A stretch of 64,000 bases of DNA from Pontederia crassipes (Eukaryota; Streptophyta; Magnoliopsida; Commelinales; Pontederiaceae), in the NCBI GenBank assembly GCA_030549335.1, contig CM060198.1:58228771-58292770 (forward strand), given 5' to 3'. The notes beneath the pieces were generated by a model. The model did not search any database and was not told where the DNA came from. It saw only the letters and a program-made list of their open reading frames with translations. The translations under genes were made by a program, and so were the position numbers. The number at the start of each line of letters is the position of its first letter. Positions within the stretch are counted from its first letter, which is position 1. Of this stretch, positions 10,369-22,300 are shown one piece after another.

Positions 10369-12150
10369 TTAAGCCCATTTCGCCATGAGAGACATGCCGC
10401 CTGCACCAAGGAGCATGGCCAGGAACGCCCAAAACTGAAGCTTGACGCTGCTCTGGAGCTTCCGCCCCATGAAGTCCGACGCCAGCAGGTCCACGAGTGC
10501 CATGTAATTGAGGAGCCCCGCCGAGACGCCGTTCAGCAGTCCGACGACGATGAGCGCCGTCGGGCTGCTCTGGCTGTACACGTTCGACAGCCCGATGCCG
10601 AGGACGATGCCGAAGGGCGTCGTGGTGGCGAAGAAGAAGGCCAAGATGGACTTCATCTTGATCTTGTACTCCGCCTGCAGGATGCAGCCGCCGAGCCCCA
10701 TGCCCTCGAACAGCTGGTGGAAGCAGAGGGCGGCCACCAGAGGCCTTATGGTGCAGGGGTTCTGGGAGGCGCCCATTGACAGGCCGATGACCACCGAGTG
10801 AACTATGATGCCCATCTCTAGAACCTGCAAATGATCATTTCAAATAGTTGTCTGAATTAATTCAAGACCAGTGCAGCTTAACATTTAACGATGGAGACAA
10901 GAGCACCATATCTTGTTAAATCTGACACGAAGAACTCGATCGGTGTTACGTTTTATACGTTTTCTTGTTGTGTTGGACCTGTGCACTGTGCACATGCACA
11001 TGTGTCTCCTGCTCTTCGAATCCAATCACATGCTCTTCTTATACTTTTTTCGATGTGCAAAAGGCCGAAGCCCGGGATACAAGTTGAACATGAGGATAAA
11101 GAAAAGAAAACTACGACAAAATTAAGTTAATGGACAACCCCACAATGTCTCCGAAGAGGATGGGTCCCATATCTGCCGAGGGTGAAGCCTGCAGACGTAG
11201 GCCAATAGGAGAGTAGAGTGGGTGCCTCGCAAGCAAGTCAGCTCCTCGCGATAAACGTGAAGAATAGATACATGCCAATTTCTTGCTATCAGGCGGTGAA
11301 TTGTCTCCACGAGGTCAGCGATGTGCGGGCCTGGCCTTAATTCGCCGTTGAGCAGACCAACTACATCTTGAGAATCTGATTCCAGTATGACACGAGAAAG
11401 TCCAAGGCGATAAGCTTGTTCAAGAAGTAGCATTTGTTTTATCTTATTTTGTTTCATTCCCTTAGTTAAACAGTAAGTTGACCATCTCATTAATTAAAAT
11501 ACTAATTAAGCTCCACAACTCGCAATCCAACTAAGTCATGAAACTTTTAACTTAATAAAATCGAGGCCAACCTGTGCAATGACGCGATTCCTTTGTATCG
11601 CGAGCTTACCCCCATCCTCCACATCCTTGACGGGCACCATCTCACTCACCAGGCTCCCGTGGTCTATGACGGCCGTGGAGCTGCTCGGGACCCCGTTCCT
11701 CCGGCTGTGGAAGGTCACCATCAGGGAATCCAGCAGCAGCGTGAAGACGGCGGCCATCATGGCGGCGAAGGTGCTGAACGGGAACACGTGCCACGGATTC
11801 TGCGGCAGGCACGGCGATCGGAGGTCATCGAAAGAGTCCGGAAGCACGTGCATGTAACCCGTGGCGAGGATGACCCCCGAGGCGAAGGCCTTGACGACCA
11901 CGAAGAGGTTTCCGTCGGGTTGGAGCGCGGGGACGGAGCGCGAGAACAGGGGGAGGCAGACGCCGACCATGCTCGCGACGAGTATGGAGAAGATGGCGAT
12001 GATCTTGAGGCTCATCGCCTCCGACTTGTTGTAGCATGCGCCGAAGGACTCGGCGTCGCACTCCCCCACCGCCCACGCCGGCGAGGTCCTAAGCAGTAAC
12101 AGGAGGAGGGCTACTGAGATGAGCTTGCAGGTACAGGTGGATGACGCCAT
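10369..12150 (-). CDS. ZIP-family metal transporter, copy 1 (short form, His-rich loop missing)
   Basis: Two exons, 12150-11572 and 10824-10369 (join phase 0, GT-AG), encode 344 residues of a ZRT/IRT-like transporter that moves zinc, iron or related divalent metals into the cytosol. A hydrophobic N-terminal leader (residues 11-20, poly-Leu) precedes eight predicted membrane spans. Span 4 carries the family signature [12 protein letters not shown] and span 5 carries [10 protein letters not shown], giving the His and Glu metal ligands. The variable cytosolic region between spans 3 and 4 is short and lacks histidine pairs: MVPV runs straight into KDVEDGG, where the sister gene has a 19-residue insert with HGHGHVHGH. 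It also lacks 12 residues after the leader. The frame is intact, so the protein could still be made. The upstream region lacks the TATA-bearing segment of the sister copy. The intron (747 bp) holds a retroelement fragment. Substrate is not determinable from sequence. Confidence 0.88.
11041..11420 (-). pseudogene. RNase H-like fragment of a retroelement inside the ZIP copy 1 intron
   Basis: The stretch is absent from the intron of ZIP copy 2, whose flanking text is otherwise collinear. On the minus strand it reads [20 protein letters not shown], then a [24 protein letters not shown] segment. This is the pattern of the RNase H-type (RVT_3) domain that ends plant LINE-like reverse transcriptases. 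The expected NRCADALA motif after VYRE is lost, probably by frameshift. The fragment shares the gene's orientation and is spliced out. Similarity of the LLLE part to the copy 2 intron suggests the fragment may be ancestral and was deleted from copy 2. Confidence 0.55.
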
Positions 12151-12231
12151 GGCAGTGACAGTGGTAAACTTCCTGCAACTCGTCGTTCGTGTTGGTGAAT
12201 CCTACGACGAGTGTATCTGGCGAGTGGTGCG

Positions 12232-12252
12232 TATCTATCTATCTATCTATCT
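12232..12252. repeat. (CTAT)n microsatellite upstream of ZIP copy 1
   Basis: Five CTAT units lie about 80-100 bp upstream of the copy 1 start codon. The sister promoter has only about two units here, followed by the segment with the TATA box that copy 1 lacks. Confidence 0.8.
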
Positions 12253-12850
12253 GGCCCTGTGGTGAATTGGTAACCTCAGCGGCGAGTGCCGAAAGTAGAC
12301 ATGCGGATGCGTCGAGTCATACGGCGTATAACTCTGGGCGGAGTTGAAAAAAGTGGACATGTGGCCGGGGTACTTTGGGGAATGGGTGGACATGTGGAGG
12401 GCGTCGCTTGGCGCACGTTGGAAGGCCGCAGGCGCGTGCCGTACTGAGTCAACGCGGTGACTTGTAAACAAAAGAAAAATTAATAATTTACCGTTCTAAT
12501 ATTTAATCTGTACTAAGAATGAATATAAACATATAAATTAAATGAACATTTTATTTCATATTATTTGTATATTTTTAACTTAAATAGTACATATAAATTA
12601 AACTATATAGTTAATGTATGTTAATAATTAGAACGATTAAGAATGATGTTATATTTAGATTTTATGCATATAGTTAACTTATGTAGTGCATATATAATTA
12701 TTATATGTTAACAATTAATATATTTTATTCATATAAATTAAGGATGTTTTTTTCCACCTAAGAGGTAAAATGGTCATATATGGTTTGTAATTGCATATTA
12801 TTTATATATAAATGTATATAGTTCTTATAAAGTTAAATATATAATTAACT

Positions 12851-14906
12851 AGTTTAACTCAATCGCACTTTCCACAATTTAAATATAATTTTAAAAATAA
12901 ATAAAATAGAATTTATAATATATAAATATTATTTTTGAAATATATATTATAAAAAAATATTAGTTAAGTTTATATTTTAAAATATTGCTGATGATTATAA
13001 AAAAGATTATGCCTAATATTGTATTAAGTATTATTTTATATGCATGAATGTGTGTTAAATAATATCATATATTTATAAGGAAATAATATTGATTTTTTTC
13101 GATCCTAATGTAAATAATGATTAAAGGTGAAACAGTTAATATATGTGATATTTCAAAGTAAAAGATAATCATGACTTATATCCATTTTTAATAGAATTAA
13201 GTAGGCATAAGATCTTACTTTTTAAATACAAAAAAGAATTATGAATTGTCGCAATTAACTAAAAGTAATTAACATACTTAAGTTATTGAATTTTTTTCAT
13301 TAAATAACTTTATGCATGAAGTCCAATAGAAATATCTTAAAAATAGGAGAAAAAAAGAAAATAATTTGATCAAAAAAATATGATAATTGAATTTGGTAGG
13401 TCACAACTTCGGCCCTGTATCACGGAACTCTCTCGCGCCCGGTGCAATTACAAATAATTTGATAAAAAAATATATAAAACGTATATAACATTAAGGTAAA
13501 TTCTATGGTTAAAATTAATTGAGATTAAAATAAACTAAAGATTTTTGTTAAGCAATATACCTACAAATAAAATATGATAATTGAGATGTTATAATATATT
13601 TTTGTTAAGTCAAGAAGAAAATATACAAGTGTGTGCTATTAAATATATATATATTTTTTAAAAAAAAAATCAAGAGCCCTGGAAACAATTGCAAGAGCTG
13701 GGCTCCAGATCTCATTTCCGCTTGTCTTCTCGTGCAACCCAACTGGTCTAGAGGGCCCAGGTCAGCGCCTGCAGCAGGGTGCGCTTGTGATATGCGCAAG
13801 TAAAGTTCCTTCGAATTTTAACCAATAGTTCAATTAAATATTAAATAGATTAGTTCAAGGTGTATTTGTCAAATAGAACTAAATTTTTTTCGAATTTTAA
13901 TGAATAGTTCAATTTGGACAGAGCGAAATATAATGATGAAGAATTAGAGAGTTTATACGATAGAAAAAAATAAATATGATGGATTAATTTTTTTATGAGT
14001 TTTGAATTAATAATTAATATTGTAAATATAAAATATAATTTTTTTAATAAATAAAAATAAAAGTATAAAGTATACATTTTTTTCCTAACAAAATTTGTTA
14101 AAAAATATATTATTTAAATATAAAAAATCATTTTTAATAATTTATATTTAATGAAATATTGAATTTTTTAATGAAATAATAAGTAATAAATATTATTATA
14201 TTAATATATTATTATTCATATCTTACATATAATAAATAAATGATTATATATAAGATAGATAAAAAGAAGAAAAAACTAAAAAAAAAAGAGTTTGAAAAAA
14301 ATATCATGTAGTTTTCTAAAAAAAAAAAAGAACCAACACCTGGTACTATCGGAGTCACGTGCGTCTAATTTCGTCACATTTATTGCGGTCTCGTTCCGCC
14401 TCGAGAATCATATCGCAAAGGTGCATTTGGAGAACACTGGTTCCACCCGATTCCATTAGTCAAACGCATCAATCAGGTTTAAAGACAGACCATATAACAA
14501 CAAATTCCAGGGCAGCTTACATAAGGATTAGAATGGGTTAATTAAAACGTGTAGTTCTGTAGATAGAGATATAGGTAACCTTAGTAGGTAACCTTTCGAG
14601 AGCTAACTTATATACAGATAGACACGAAGTTCTGTAGCACTACTACGTACTGTAATCAGAGTACCAGAGAACCAACTGAACTACATATATGGCATGCAGT
14701 TACAGCTGTTTTCGAAGAAAAATTATGAATTAGAGGTGCAAATTACACTAACTCTGCAATTATTCTTGATAACACAAAATTTGTCAAAGGTCATTTTATA
14801 TTTAGTGTACAGTCTGATGGTTCTTTTCATTCTTTTTTAAAGTAGAGAAACGACGAGTTGTGCTAAGTTCTCCACATAACAACTAATTAAGACTTAACAA
14901 TAATCT
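12851..14906. other. AT-rich spacer between the two duplication units
   Basis: No gene is visible. It contains one copy of an AT-rich interspersed repeat (13900-14290), listed separately, and otherwise only AT-rich filler with poly-A and poly-T runs. Confidence 0.5.
13900..14290 (+). repeat. AT-rich interspersed repeat, copy A
   Basis: It is collinear with 19780-20125: shared words include a GATAGAAAAAAA start, the block ATTATTTAAATATAAAAA, then TTTAATGAAAT and AAGTAATAAAT in the same order and spacing. It ends in an A-rich AGAAAAAA tract. It may be a MITE or a non-autonomous element. The ends are not defined. Confidence 0.5.
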
Positions 14907-15102
14907 TATTAATTCTCATTGTTTCAAGAAGAGCGTAAATAATACATCTTGGACATATCCACAGACACACACACATACACACAGTGAACTGACGATTCCA
15001 AGTGCACCTTCCTATTACTCGCATCTTAATGGCCTGCGTACGTCCTGAAACTATACAAGACCATGCATGCAATCATATATATATATTAATCTTTCGCATT
15101 TG

Positions 15103-16655
15103 TTAAGCCCATTTCGCCATGAGAGACATGCCACCTGCACCAAGGAGCACAGCCAGGAACGCCCACAACTGAAGCTTGACGCTGCTCTGGAGCTTCCGCC
15201 CCATGAAGTCCGACGCCAGCAGGTCCACCAGTGCCATGTAGTTGAGGAGCCCCGCCGAGACGCCGTTCAGCAGTCCGACGACAGCGAGCGCCGTCGGGCT
15301 GCTCTGGCTGTATACACTCGACAGCCCGATGCCGAGGACGATGCCGAAGGGCGTCGTGGTGGCGAAGAAGAAGGCCAAGATGGACTTCATCTTGAGCTTG
15401 TACTCCGCCTGCAGGATGCAGCCGCCGAGCCCCATGCCCTCGAACAGCTGGTGGAAGCAGAGGGCGGCCACCAGAGGCCTTATGGTGCAGGGGTTCTGGG
15501 AGGCGCCCATTGACAGGCCGATGACCACCGAGTGAACTATGATGCCCATCTCTAGAACCTGCAAATGATCATTTCAAATAGTTGTCTGAATTAATTCAAG
15601 ACCAGTGCAGCTTAACATTTAACAATGGAGACAAGAGCACCATATCTTGCTAATCTTTTCCTTTGACTATGGCAACGACCAAGAAACTAGACCATCAAAT
15701 CTGACATGAAGAACTCGGTGTTACGTTTTATACGTTTTCTTGTTGTGTTGGACCTCTGTACTGTGCACACGAACATATGTCTCCTGCTCTTCGAATCCAA
15801 TCACATGCTCTTCTTAGATTTACTTAATGTCTTAAGAAGTGGTATTTGTTTTATCTTATTTTGTTTCATTCCCTTAGTTAAAAATTATGTTGACCATCTC
15901 ATTAATTAAAATACTAATTAAGCTCCACAACTCGTGGTTCAACTAAGTCATGAAACCTTTAACTTAATAAAATCGAGGCCAACCTGTGCAATGACGCGAT
16001 TCCTTTGTATCGCGAGCTTGCCCCCCTCCTCCACATCCTTGCTAAGCTGCGGCACACCGGAATGGCCGTGAACGTGACCGTGGCCGTGGCCGACCACGAC
16101 GGGCACCATCTCCCTCACCGGGCTCTCGTGGTCCATGACGGCCGCGGAGCTGCTCGGGGCCCCGTTCCTCCGGCTGTGGAAGGTCACCATCAGGGAATCC
16201 AGCAGCAGCGTGAAGACGGCGGCCATCATGGCGGCAAAGGTGCTGAACGGGAACTCGTGCCACGGCGTCTGCGGCAGGCACGGCGACCGGAGGTCATCGA
16301 AGGAGTCCGGAAGCACATGCATGTAACCCGTGGCTAGGATGACCCCCGAGGCGAAGGCCTTGACGACCACGAAGAGGTTTCCGTCGGGGTGGAGCGCGGG
16401 GACGGAGCGCGAGAACAGGGGGAGGCAGACGCCGACCATGCTCGCGACGAGGATGGCGAAGATCGCGATTATCTTGAGGCGCATCGCCTCCGACTTGTTG
16501 TAGCATGCGCCGAAGGACTCGGCGTCGCACTCCCCCACCGCCGAAGCCGACGAGGTCTCGGTCTCATTGGCCGCGTCGACGGCGAGCGAGGTCCTAAGCA
16601 GTAACAGGAGGAGGGCTACTGAGGTGAGCTTGCAGGTACTGGTGGATGACGCCAT
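15103..16655 (-). CDS. ZIP-family metal transporter, copy 2 (full-length, His-rich loop)
   Basis: Two exons, 16655-15984 and 15558-15103 (phase 0, GT-AG, 425-bp intron), encode 375 residues. The first 25 residues form a leader with seven leucines. Predicted spans lie near 60-80, 92-113, 136-158, 226-245, 252-274, 283-304, 312-338 and 353-372. The cytosolic loop between spans 3 and 4 contains HGHGHVHGH at 190-198, the metal-binding variable region typical of ZIP transporters. Span 4 carries [12 protein letters not shown] (His 233) and span 5 HQLFEGMG (His 260, Glu 264), the transport-site ligands. The C-terminus MAKWA is the usual short extracytosolic tail. I chose the MASS start because the in-frame codon further upstream is TTG, not ATG, and MASS is conserved in the sister gene. 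A plasma-membrane zinc or iron uptake role is the family expectation; the substrate is not shown. Confidence 0.92.
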
Positions 16656-16750
16656 GGCGGTAGCAGCGGTAACTTCCTGCAACTCGTCGTTCGTGCTGGT
16701 GAATCCTGTGACGGGTGTACCTGGTGAAGTATCTATCTATCCAAATGTAC

Positions 16751-16758
16751 TTATATAG
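16751..16758 (-). promoter_or_regulatory. TATA box of ZIP copy 2
   Basis: On the minus strand the text reads CCTATATAAG about 96 bp upstream of the start codon, a good position for a TATA box with a 60-70 base 5' leader. The corresponding place in copy 1 lacks it. Confidence 0.6.
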
Positions 16759-18233
16759 GATCGATCGAAGACGCATATCAAAACGTGCTGCTTCATGCCG
16801 CCTTTAACGAGCGTGTCCTGTGATGAATCGGTAACCTCGAGAGGAGAGCCGAGTGCCGAAAGTGGACATGCGGATGCGTCGAGTCACACGGTGATAACTC
16901 TGGGCGGAGGTGAAAATAGTGGATATCACTGGGGGTAATTTGGGGAATGAAGGGTCGGGCATGTGGAGGGCGCCGGAGGGCGCACGTCGGAAGGCCGCGG
17001 GCGCGTGCCCCGCAGGGTCGACGCCGTGAATTATAAACAAACAAAAAATAACAATTTAGCGTTCTAATATTTAATCTGTACTAACAATTAATAGGAACAT
17101 ATAAATTCATATTATTTGTATATTTTAACTTATATATAGTACACATAAAGTCAACTATATAATTAATATATGTTAATAATTAGAACGATTAAGAATGATT
17201 TTATATATAGGTTATATATATAGTTAAATTATATAACTAAGTTGTATAGATTATAGAGCACATATAGTTTGGCTTGTATATGACAACATTAAAATTAGTT
17301 TTTTAAAATACTGTCCAATTCTTTAAACACTAATTATTATTTTTATTTCGTAGACGATATAAGTAGAGTTTAAGGTTTGAAATGAGAATGTTAGAAAAGT
17401 GACAAAATATTACTAGCAAATATTAGAGGTATATATATACACTTAAATTAATTATAATATTTTCATTTATTAATAATAAATAAAAATTAATTGAATAACT
17501 AATATTTTTATATCATATATGCACTATATTAAATTTATTATCAATATAATATTTTATATATTTTCATTATAAAAACAAATTGGGATTTTATTTTATTTGA
17601 TTGAGCTATAAATAATTTATACATTATGATAAAAATTATATAGTGTTTAAATTATATGATTTATTATATATGCAATTATTTAATTTTATATTATTAGCTA
17701 ATTTTATTGCTAAGTTAAAAATAAACACTTAGTTGTGAATATTCTAAATAAATCTTTAATCGCTAAGCATCGTTCGCTATTTGGTAACTAAGTCATTATC
17801 CACTTGTTAAATGGGTGATCATGTCAAGTATAATGTTAATATAAGTTGACAATTATTATATTTTATACACACAGAGTAAGAATTCTTTTTTTCACCAAAG
17901 AAGTAAAATGCTCAATATATGGTTTGTCATTGCATATTATTTATATATAAACTTATACAGTACATATAAAGTCAACTATATAATTAATGTATGTTAATAA
18001 CATTAGGGGTGCTACACAATAAATTAATAATCTTATCGATGACGAAAGGGCATGTTCATCCTTGAGAGAGATGTTTTTTTGTCTGTTAATAAGGATGGCA
18101 TGACATCTGCTGCCCTTGAAGTGAGGGTCTGATTCATGCACATTTCTCTCTTTCGTTATGTAGCTAAAAAAAGAGCACAGCAAAAAACAACATTTGAGAC
18201 TCCTTTCTAGAATCATTGCGAAATGGAAGGATT

Positions 18234-18235
<2 letters not shown>

Positions 18236-18276
<41 letters not shown>
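18236..18276. repeat. (AT)n microsatellite
   Basis: About 20 uninterrupted AT units. Confidence 0.9.
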
Positions 18277-18278
<2 letters not shown>

Positions 18279-19779
18279 AAGTTGTCTATCTTTTTTTGTT
18301 TTTTATTTTTTACATTATCATATTTTTATCCAATAATTTATGATTAAATCTCTTAAATAGTTTATCATAATTGAATAAAATGAAAAAGATAATAAACAAG
18401 ATAAAGAAAGAAACACCTTCTTCTTAAACGTTTGTGTGTTGGAAGGATAAAAAATATCATTTTTTTGTGCATAAACATATATTAATAGTAGCAAAGTATC
18501 AATTTATAGTAGCAAAGTATGATGTTATATATTAAACATATCATCTTATAATAAAAAAAAATGATAAATGATTAGTCCTTTTAGAGTGGGTAGAAGGACA
18601 ATATATTTTTCTGCTAAACGTTGCCATCATTAATTTGTTAGTGATCGATATGGCATTTGACTAGAATAATATTATTTTATTATTAGTGTTATTGACATAT
18701 TTAAAAAAAATTAGTGAACTTTAATCAACATAAGTTGACTCATCTGATAATAGGATTGAATATCATGCATTCAACAAATGTTAGTAAATCTCGAATCCAA
18801 GTCTTGAATTAAAGAATAAATCATTATTGTTCTATCTTCTTGAATTCGAATTAGTTGGAGGTAAGTAAGTTCAAACACCTCTTGTAAACTTGAATTCACA
18901 CCCAGAAAATATGAATTTTAATTTTACTGAAAAATCAATGCTGTAATGAATTAAAAAAAATAATTTCAAATACCAGCTATGATAATTTGATTAGTATTGT
19001 CATGGTACATAAAAATTAATGGTCATGGTACCTCTAAGCAAAATACTAATAGTTCCTAACTATGCATTTTTAATTACTAGAAATATGAAGATAATTTTTA
19101 ATTTACTGAAAAAAATCGGCCATCCCTGTTTTGGGGGCAACATACATCTAAAAGTGTTCGTAGACAATTTTGGTTAATATTAAATTCGCATGTACACGAT
19201 GAAATAAATTTCTCCACATTGCATTATTTTACACTTTCATGTTGCAGACAAAAAAAAAAACTTACATTACCAACAATTAGGTGGCTTGAGTAGCTAGAAT
19301 CCTAAATCCCAAATTGAAATATCTCGAAATATAATTAAATATTGAAGGGACACTTTTCTCTAAAATCATTTTTTAAGTATAAAAAACTAGCAATACCATA
19401 TTAAAAAGACATTGAACATATTTTTTTTAAAAAAATTATAGTGATTGAATTGAAAAATGAATTGAGGGAATTAAAGAAAAGGAAGTGAAAAATATGTTGC
19501 AGTGAAAGATAACATGTTTTACCTTCAATTTAATTTCAATTAAAAATAATTCTAAATAATTAGAAGAAAAGAAGTTTATCTTCTACCCTATTGGAAAATT
19601 ATATTCAAGTTCCTTCGATCCAAGCACAATCTTGTTGCATCTCTTGAATTTTCTTTTAATATACATCTTGGCTGCGTTTGGAAACGAAATCATAATTCCT
19701 TCTTAAGTTTTTTCTTAAGTTCTTCGTGAATAGTTAAATTGACATATTAATTTGTGATGTGTTTAGATTGAGTGGCACT

Positions 19780-20125
19780 AGAGAATTGATGTGATAGAAA
19801 AAAAATAGATGTTGTAAATTAATTTTAACGAGTGTTTAAATAAAAAATAGAAATTGTAATTATAAAATATAATTATTACAATTGATATGGATAAAATTAT
19901 AAATTATTTTCTTATGGAAAAACATTGTTAAAAATACATTATTTAAATATAAAAATAATTTTAATAAATTATATTTAATTAAATATTAATTTTTTAATGA
20001 AATGATAAGTAATAAATAATAGCATATTAATTATTTATTATGAATATTTTATATTTAATAAATAAGTTATTTTATAAGATAAATGTGTGAGAGAGATACA
20101 ATAAGAAAAAAAGAGAAAAAAACAA
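19780..20125 (+). repeat. AT-rich interspersed repeat, copy B
   Basis: Second copy of the element at 13900-14290, same orientation. Upstream at about 19675 the text TGCGTTTGGAAACGAAAT resembles the start of hAT- or Tourist-type MITEs, which may be its true left end. Confidence 0.5.
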
Positions 20126-22261
20126 CTGTCAGGTCCAGGAAAAAAAAAAGACGCTACATAATAATGCTCAAGTTTCACCTTAATTCTTCGTGATCTAGTT
20201 TCACCTCGAAAATTAAGTTATACCTCATAATATTTAAAAATGTAAAACTTCTATGTCCATGGATCTTCAAGTCTGCTATGGAAATGAAATTATGCCCATT
20301 GGGCCCTATGACCCAATACAAGCCCATTGGGTCTGTCATACATTTGTATTGGATCGCATCTCAATCTCAGATAACCCAACAATGTAGGCCCAATTCTGAA
20401 AAATCATCTATATTATATTAAAACGAGGATAGTATAGAAGGAGAAGTTGACACTTGACAAATATGTGATGACAAGTGTCTCTAAAAATATTAAATAATTA
20501 TATTTAAAAAATTACTAGATAGTTATAATAATTATAGGTGGTTATATATAATTAATCAGAATAAATATAATGCGCAAGGAGTTATCTCTCTACTAAATCA
20601 GAATAAATAAAAAAGTATATCTAAATCCGAATTTATTATATTATTATCAAATACATAATTTTATAATTTATTATTTATACTGTTGTAATAACTATGTAAA
20701 ATATTTTTAAAACATGAGAGAAATAATTTGATATGAAAAAATATATAATTGAATGTAAAGTGGTTCACGTATTGAAGTTGTAACCATATTCAAAGTGCTG
20801 ATATAGTTATCTTTGTCTTGATCGTGATAGAAGATATTTGACTAGTTGTGATCTTAATGGTGCACTCATGATTCATGCATTATTTTTTATTTTCTATATA
20901 TTTTCCAAAATATTTCAGATATAAAAAATAGAAAACTCTTTTGAATATTTTTTATGCTTAAAACTAATTTTGAATTTTATAAGCTTATTTTAAAATACTT
21001 TTGAATTTACATCCATTGAAAACTAACTGGTCCTTTTCTTTTTCTTTTTTTTTTTTGAAGAGAGCAATAACGCAAAAAATAAATTCTTTCGGTAAATATA
21101 TTCTCTTTTAATATGTTTTCATGATATTAATTTTTGTTATTTATTGGCTCGAATAAGTATGTTTTTACAATATTGAAAGAAATTATATTAGCCATTTTAA
21201 AGTTTGTATTAGGTTATTTTAAAGTTTGTATTAGGTTATAGCAAATTTCTTCTATGAAACGACTATACAAGATCGATGTACATTCTCTCCACTTTGATAT
21301 GAAAATGTGATTTCCTTTTAACTATTTTTGCATTTTTTCCTCATATCTACTACTAATTAGGATGCCTGCAAAATCATTGGAATTTCAATAAAACAATTAA
21401 TATTTTATAATAACTTTAACTGTATACAACTTTTTAATTTATTCCGTACAGAAGTACGTACTTATATAATCTTTCTTGCATGTGGCAATTGCATTGTAGC
21501 AATAAACAGTGGACGTGTCTTGTGCAACTATATATAGGTCAAGGTTCCATGTTTTGTGCCAGTAAATAATTAATTTATAATTAAGGAATATTTATGTTAA
21601 TTAATACTATGATTTCAAAAGTGATATTTTTAATTTAATTCATTCATAGCATTTTTCTTAAATAATTATAAATGTATTCACAATCAATTCAAACATTTTG
21701 TTATTTTTTTTACTCGGTTGATGAGTCTCTTCATATTAACTTTTGGCACAGATATATCTCTTCATATTTTTCTCTTCTTCACCTTTCTCTCTGTGGTCAT
21801 CTCTCTATGATTATGAATAATCAATGGCTTAGTAATATAGACTATACGTATGAATATATCTATGCCAAAAACTCTTTGTAAGAAAGCGCAGAAAAAAATC
21901 GACTCTTCTCCCATTCATTCTCTCTCTCTCTCTCTTTCTCTCTCTCTTGGAAATTACTTTTTTTTTAGATATGGTGGGTGGAACTAAATAATTTTAATTT
22001 CCCTAAAATATATGTACTTTAAAAAATAATAATTATCAGTTTTACCATTTTTATCAATTTAGATTCAATTTAATTTATCTTCATTGTCAGTTCTATTACT
22101 AGCCAATTTTTTGATATATATAGGTGTGTGTATAGAGAGAGAGATAAAAAATCATGGGAACATATCCACAAGATGATGACATTTGCCATGAAAATATCTG
22201 TCATGTGGGTTGTTAAAAATATTTGAAAAGATAAATATGTTTGAAAACATATTTTATAAAT

Positions 22262-22262
22262 A

Positions 22263-22294
<32 letters not shown>
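22262..22294. repeat. (AT)n microsatellite
   Basis: About 16 AT units. Confidence 0.85.

Positions 22295-22300
<6 letters not shown>

Larger units (their letters stand above)
10188..12850. repeat. Tandem segmental duplication, unit 1 (carries ZIP copy 1)
   Basis: The 3' flank (from the text around 10188 to 10368), both exons, the intron edges, the proximal promoter (12259-12475) and the AT-rich distal flank all have a near-identical counterpart at 14907-18000 in the same order and orientation. Divergence is low in exons and moderate in flanks, so the duplication is fairly recent. Limits are approximate and judged by eye. Confidence 0.8.
14907..18000. repeat. Tandem segmental duplication, unit 2 (carries ZIP copy 2)
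   Basis: This is the counterpart of 10188-12850. The distal flank matches again at 17860-18000 after about 560 bp (roughly 17290-17850) that unit 1 does not have. This is an insertion in unit 2 or a deletion in unit 1. Confidence 0.78.

Noticed and set aside
17016-17025. Possible zinc-deficiency response element (GGTCGACGCC) upstream of ZIP copy 2
   Set aside because: Only the GTCGAC core fits; the flanking bases differ from the RTGTCGACAY consensus. Copy 1 has GAGTCAACGC here, so it may still be worth a test, but I cannot support the call.
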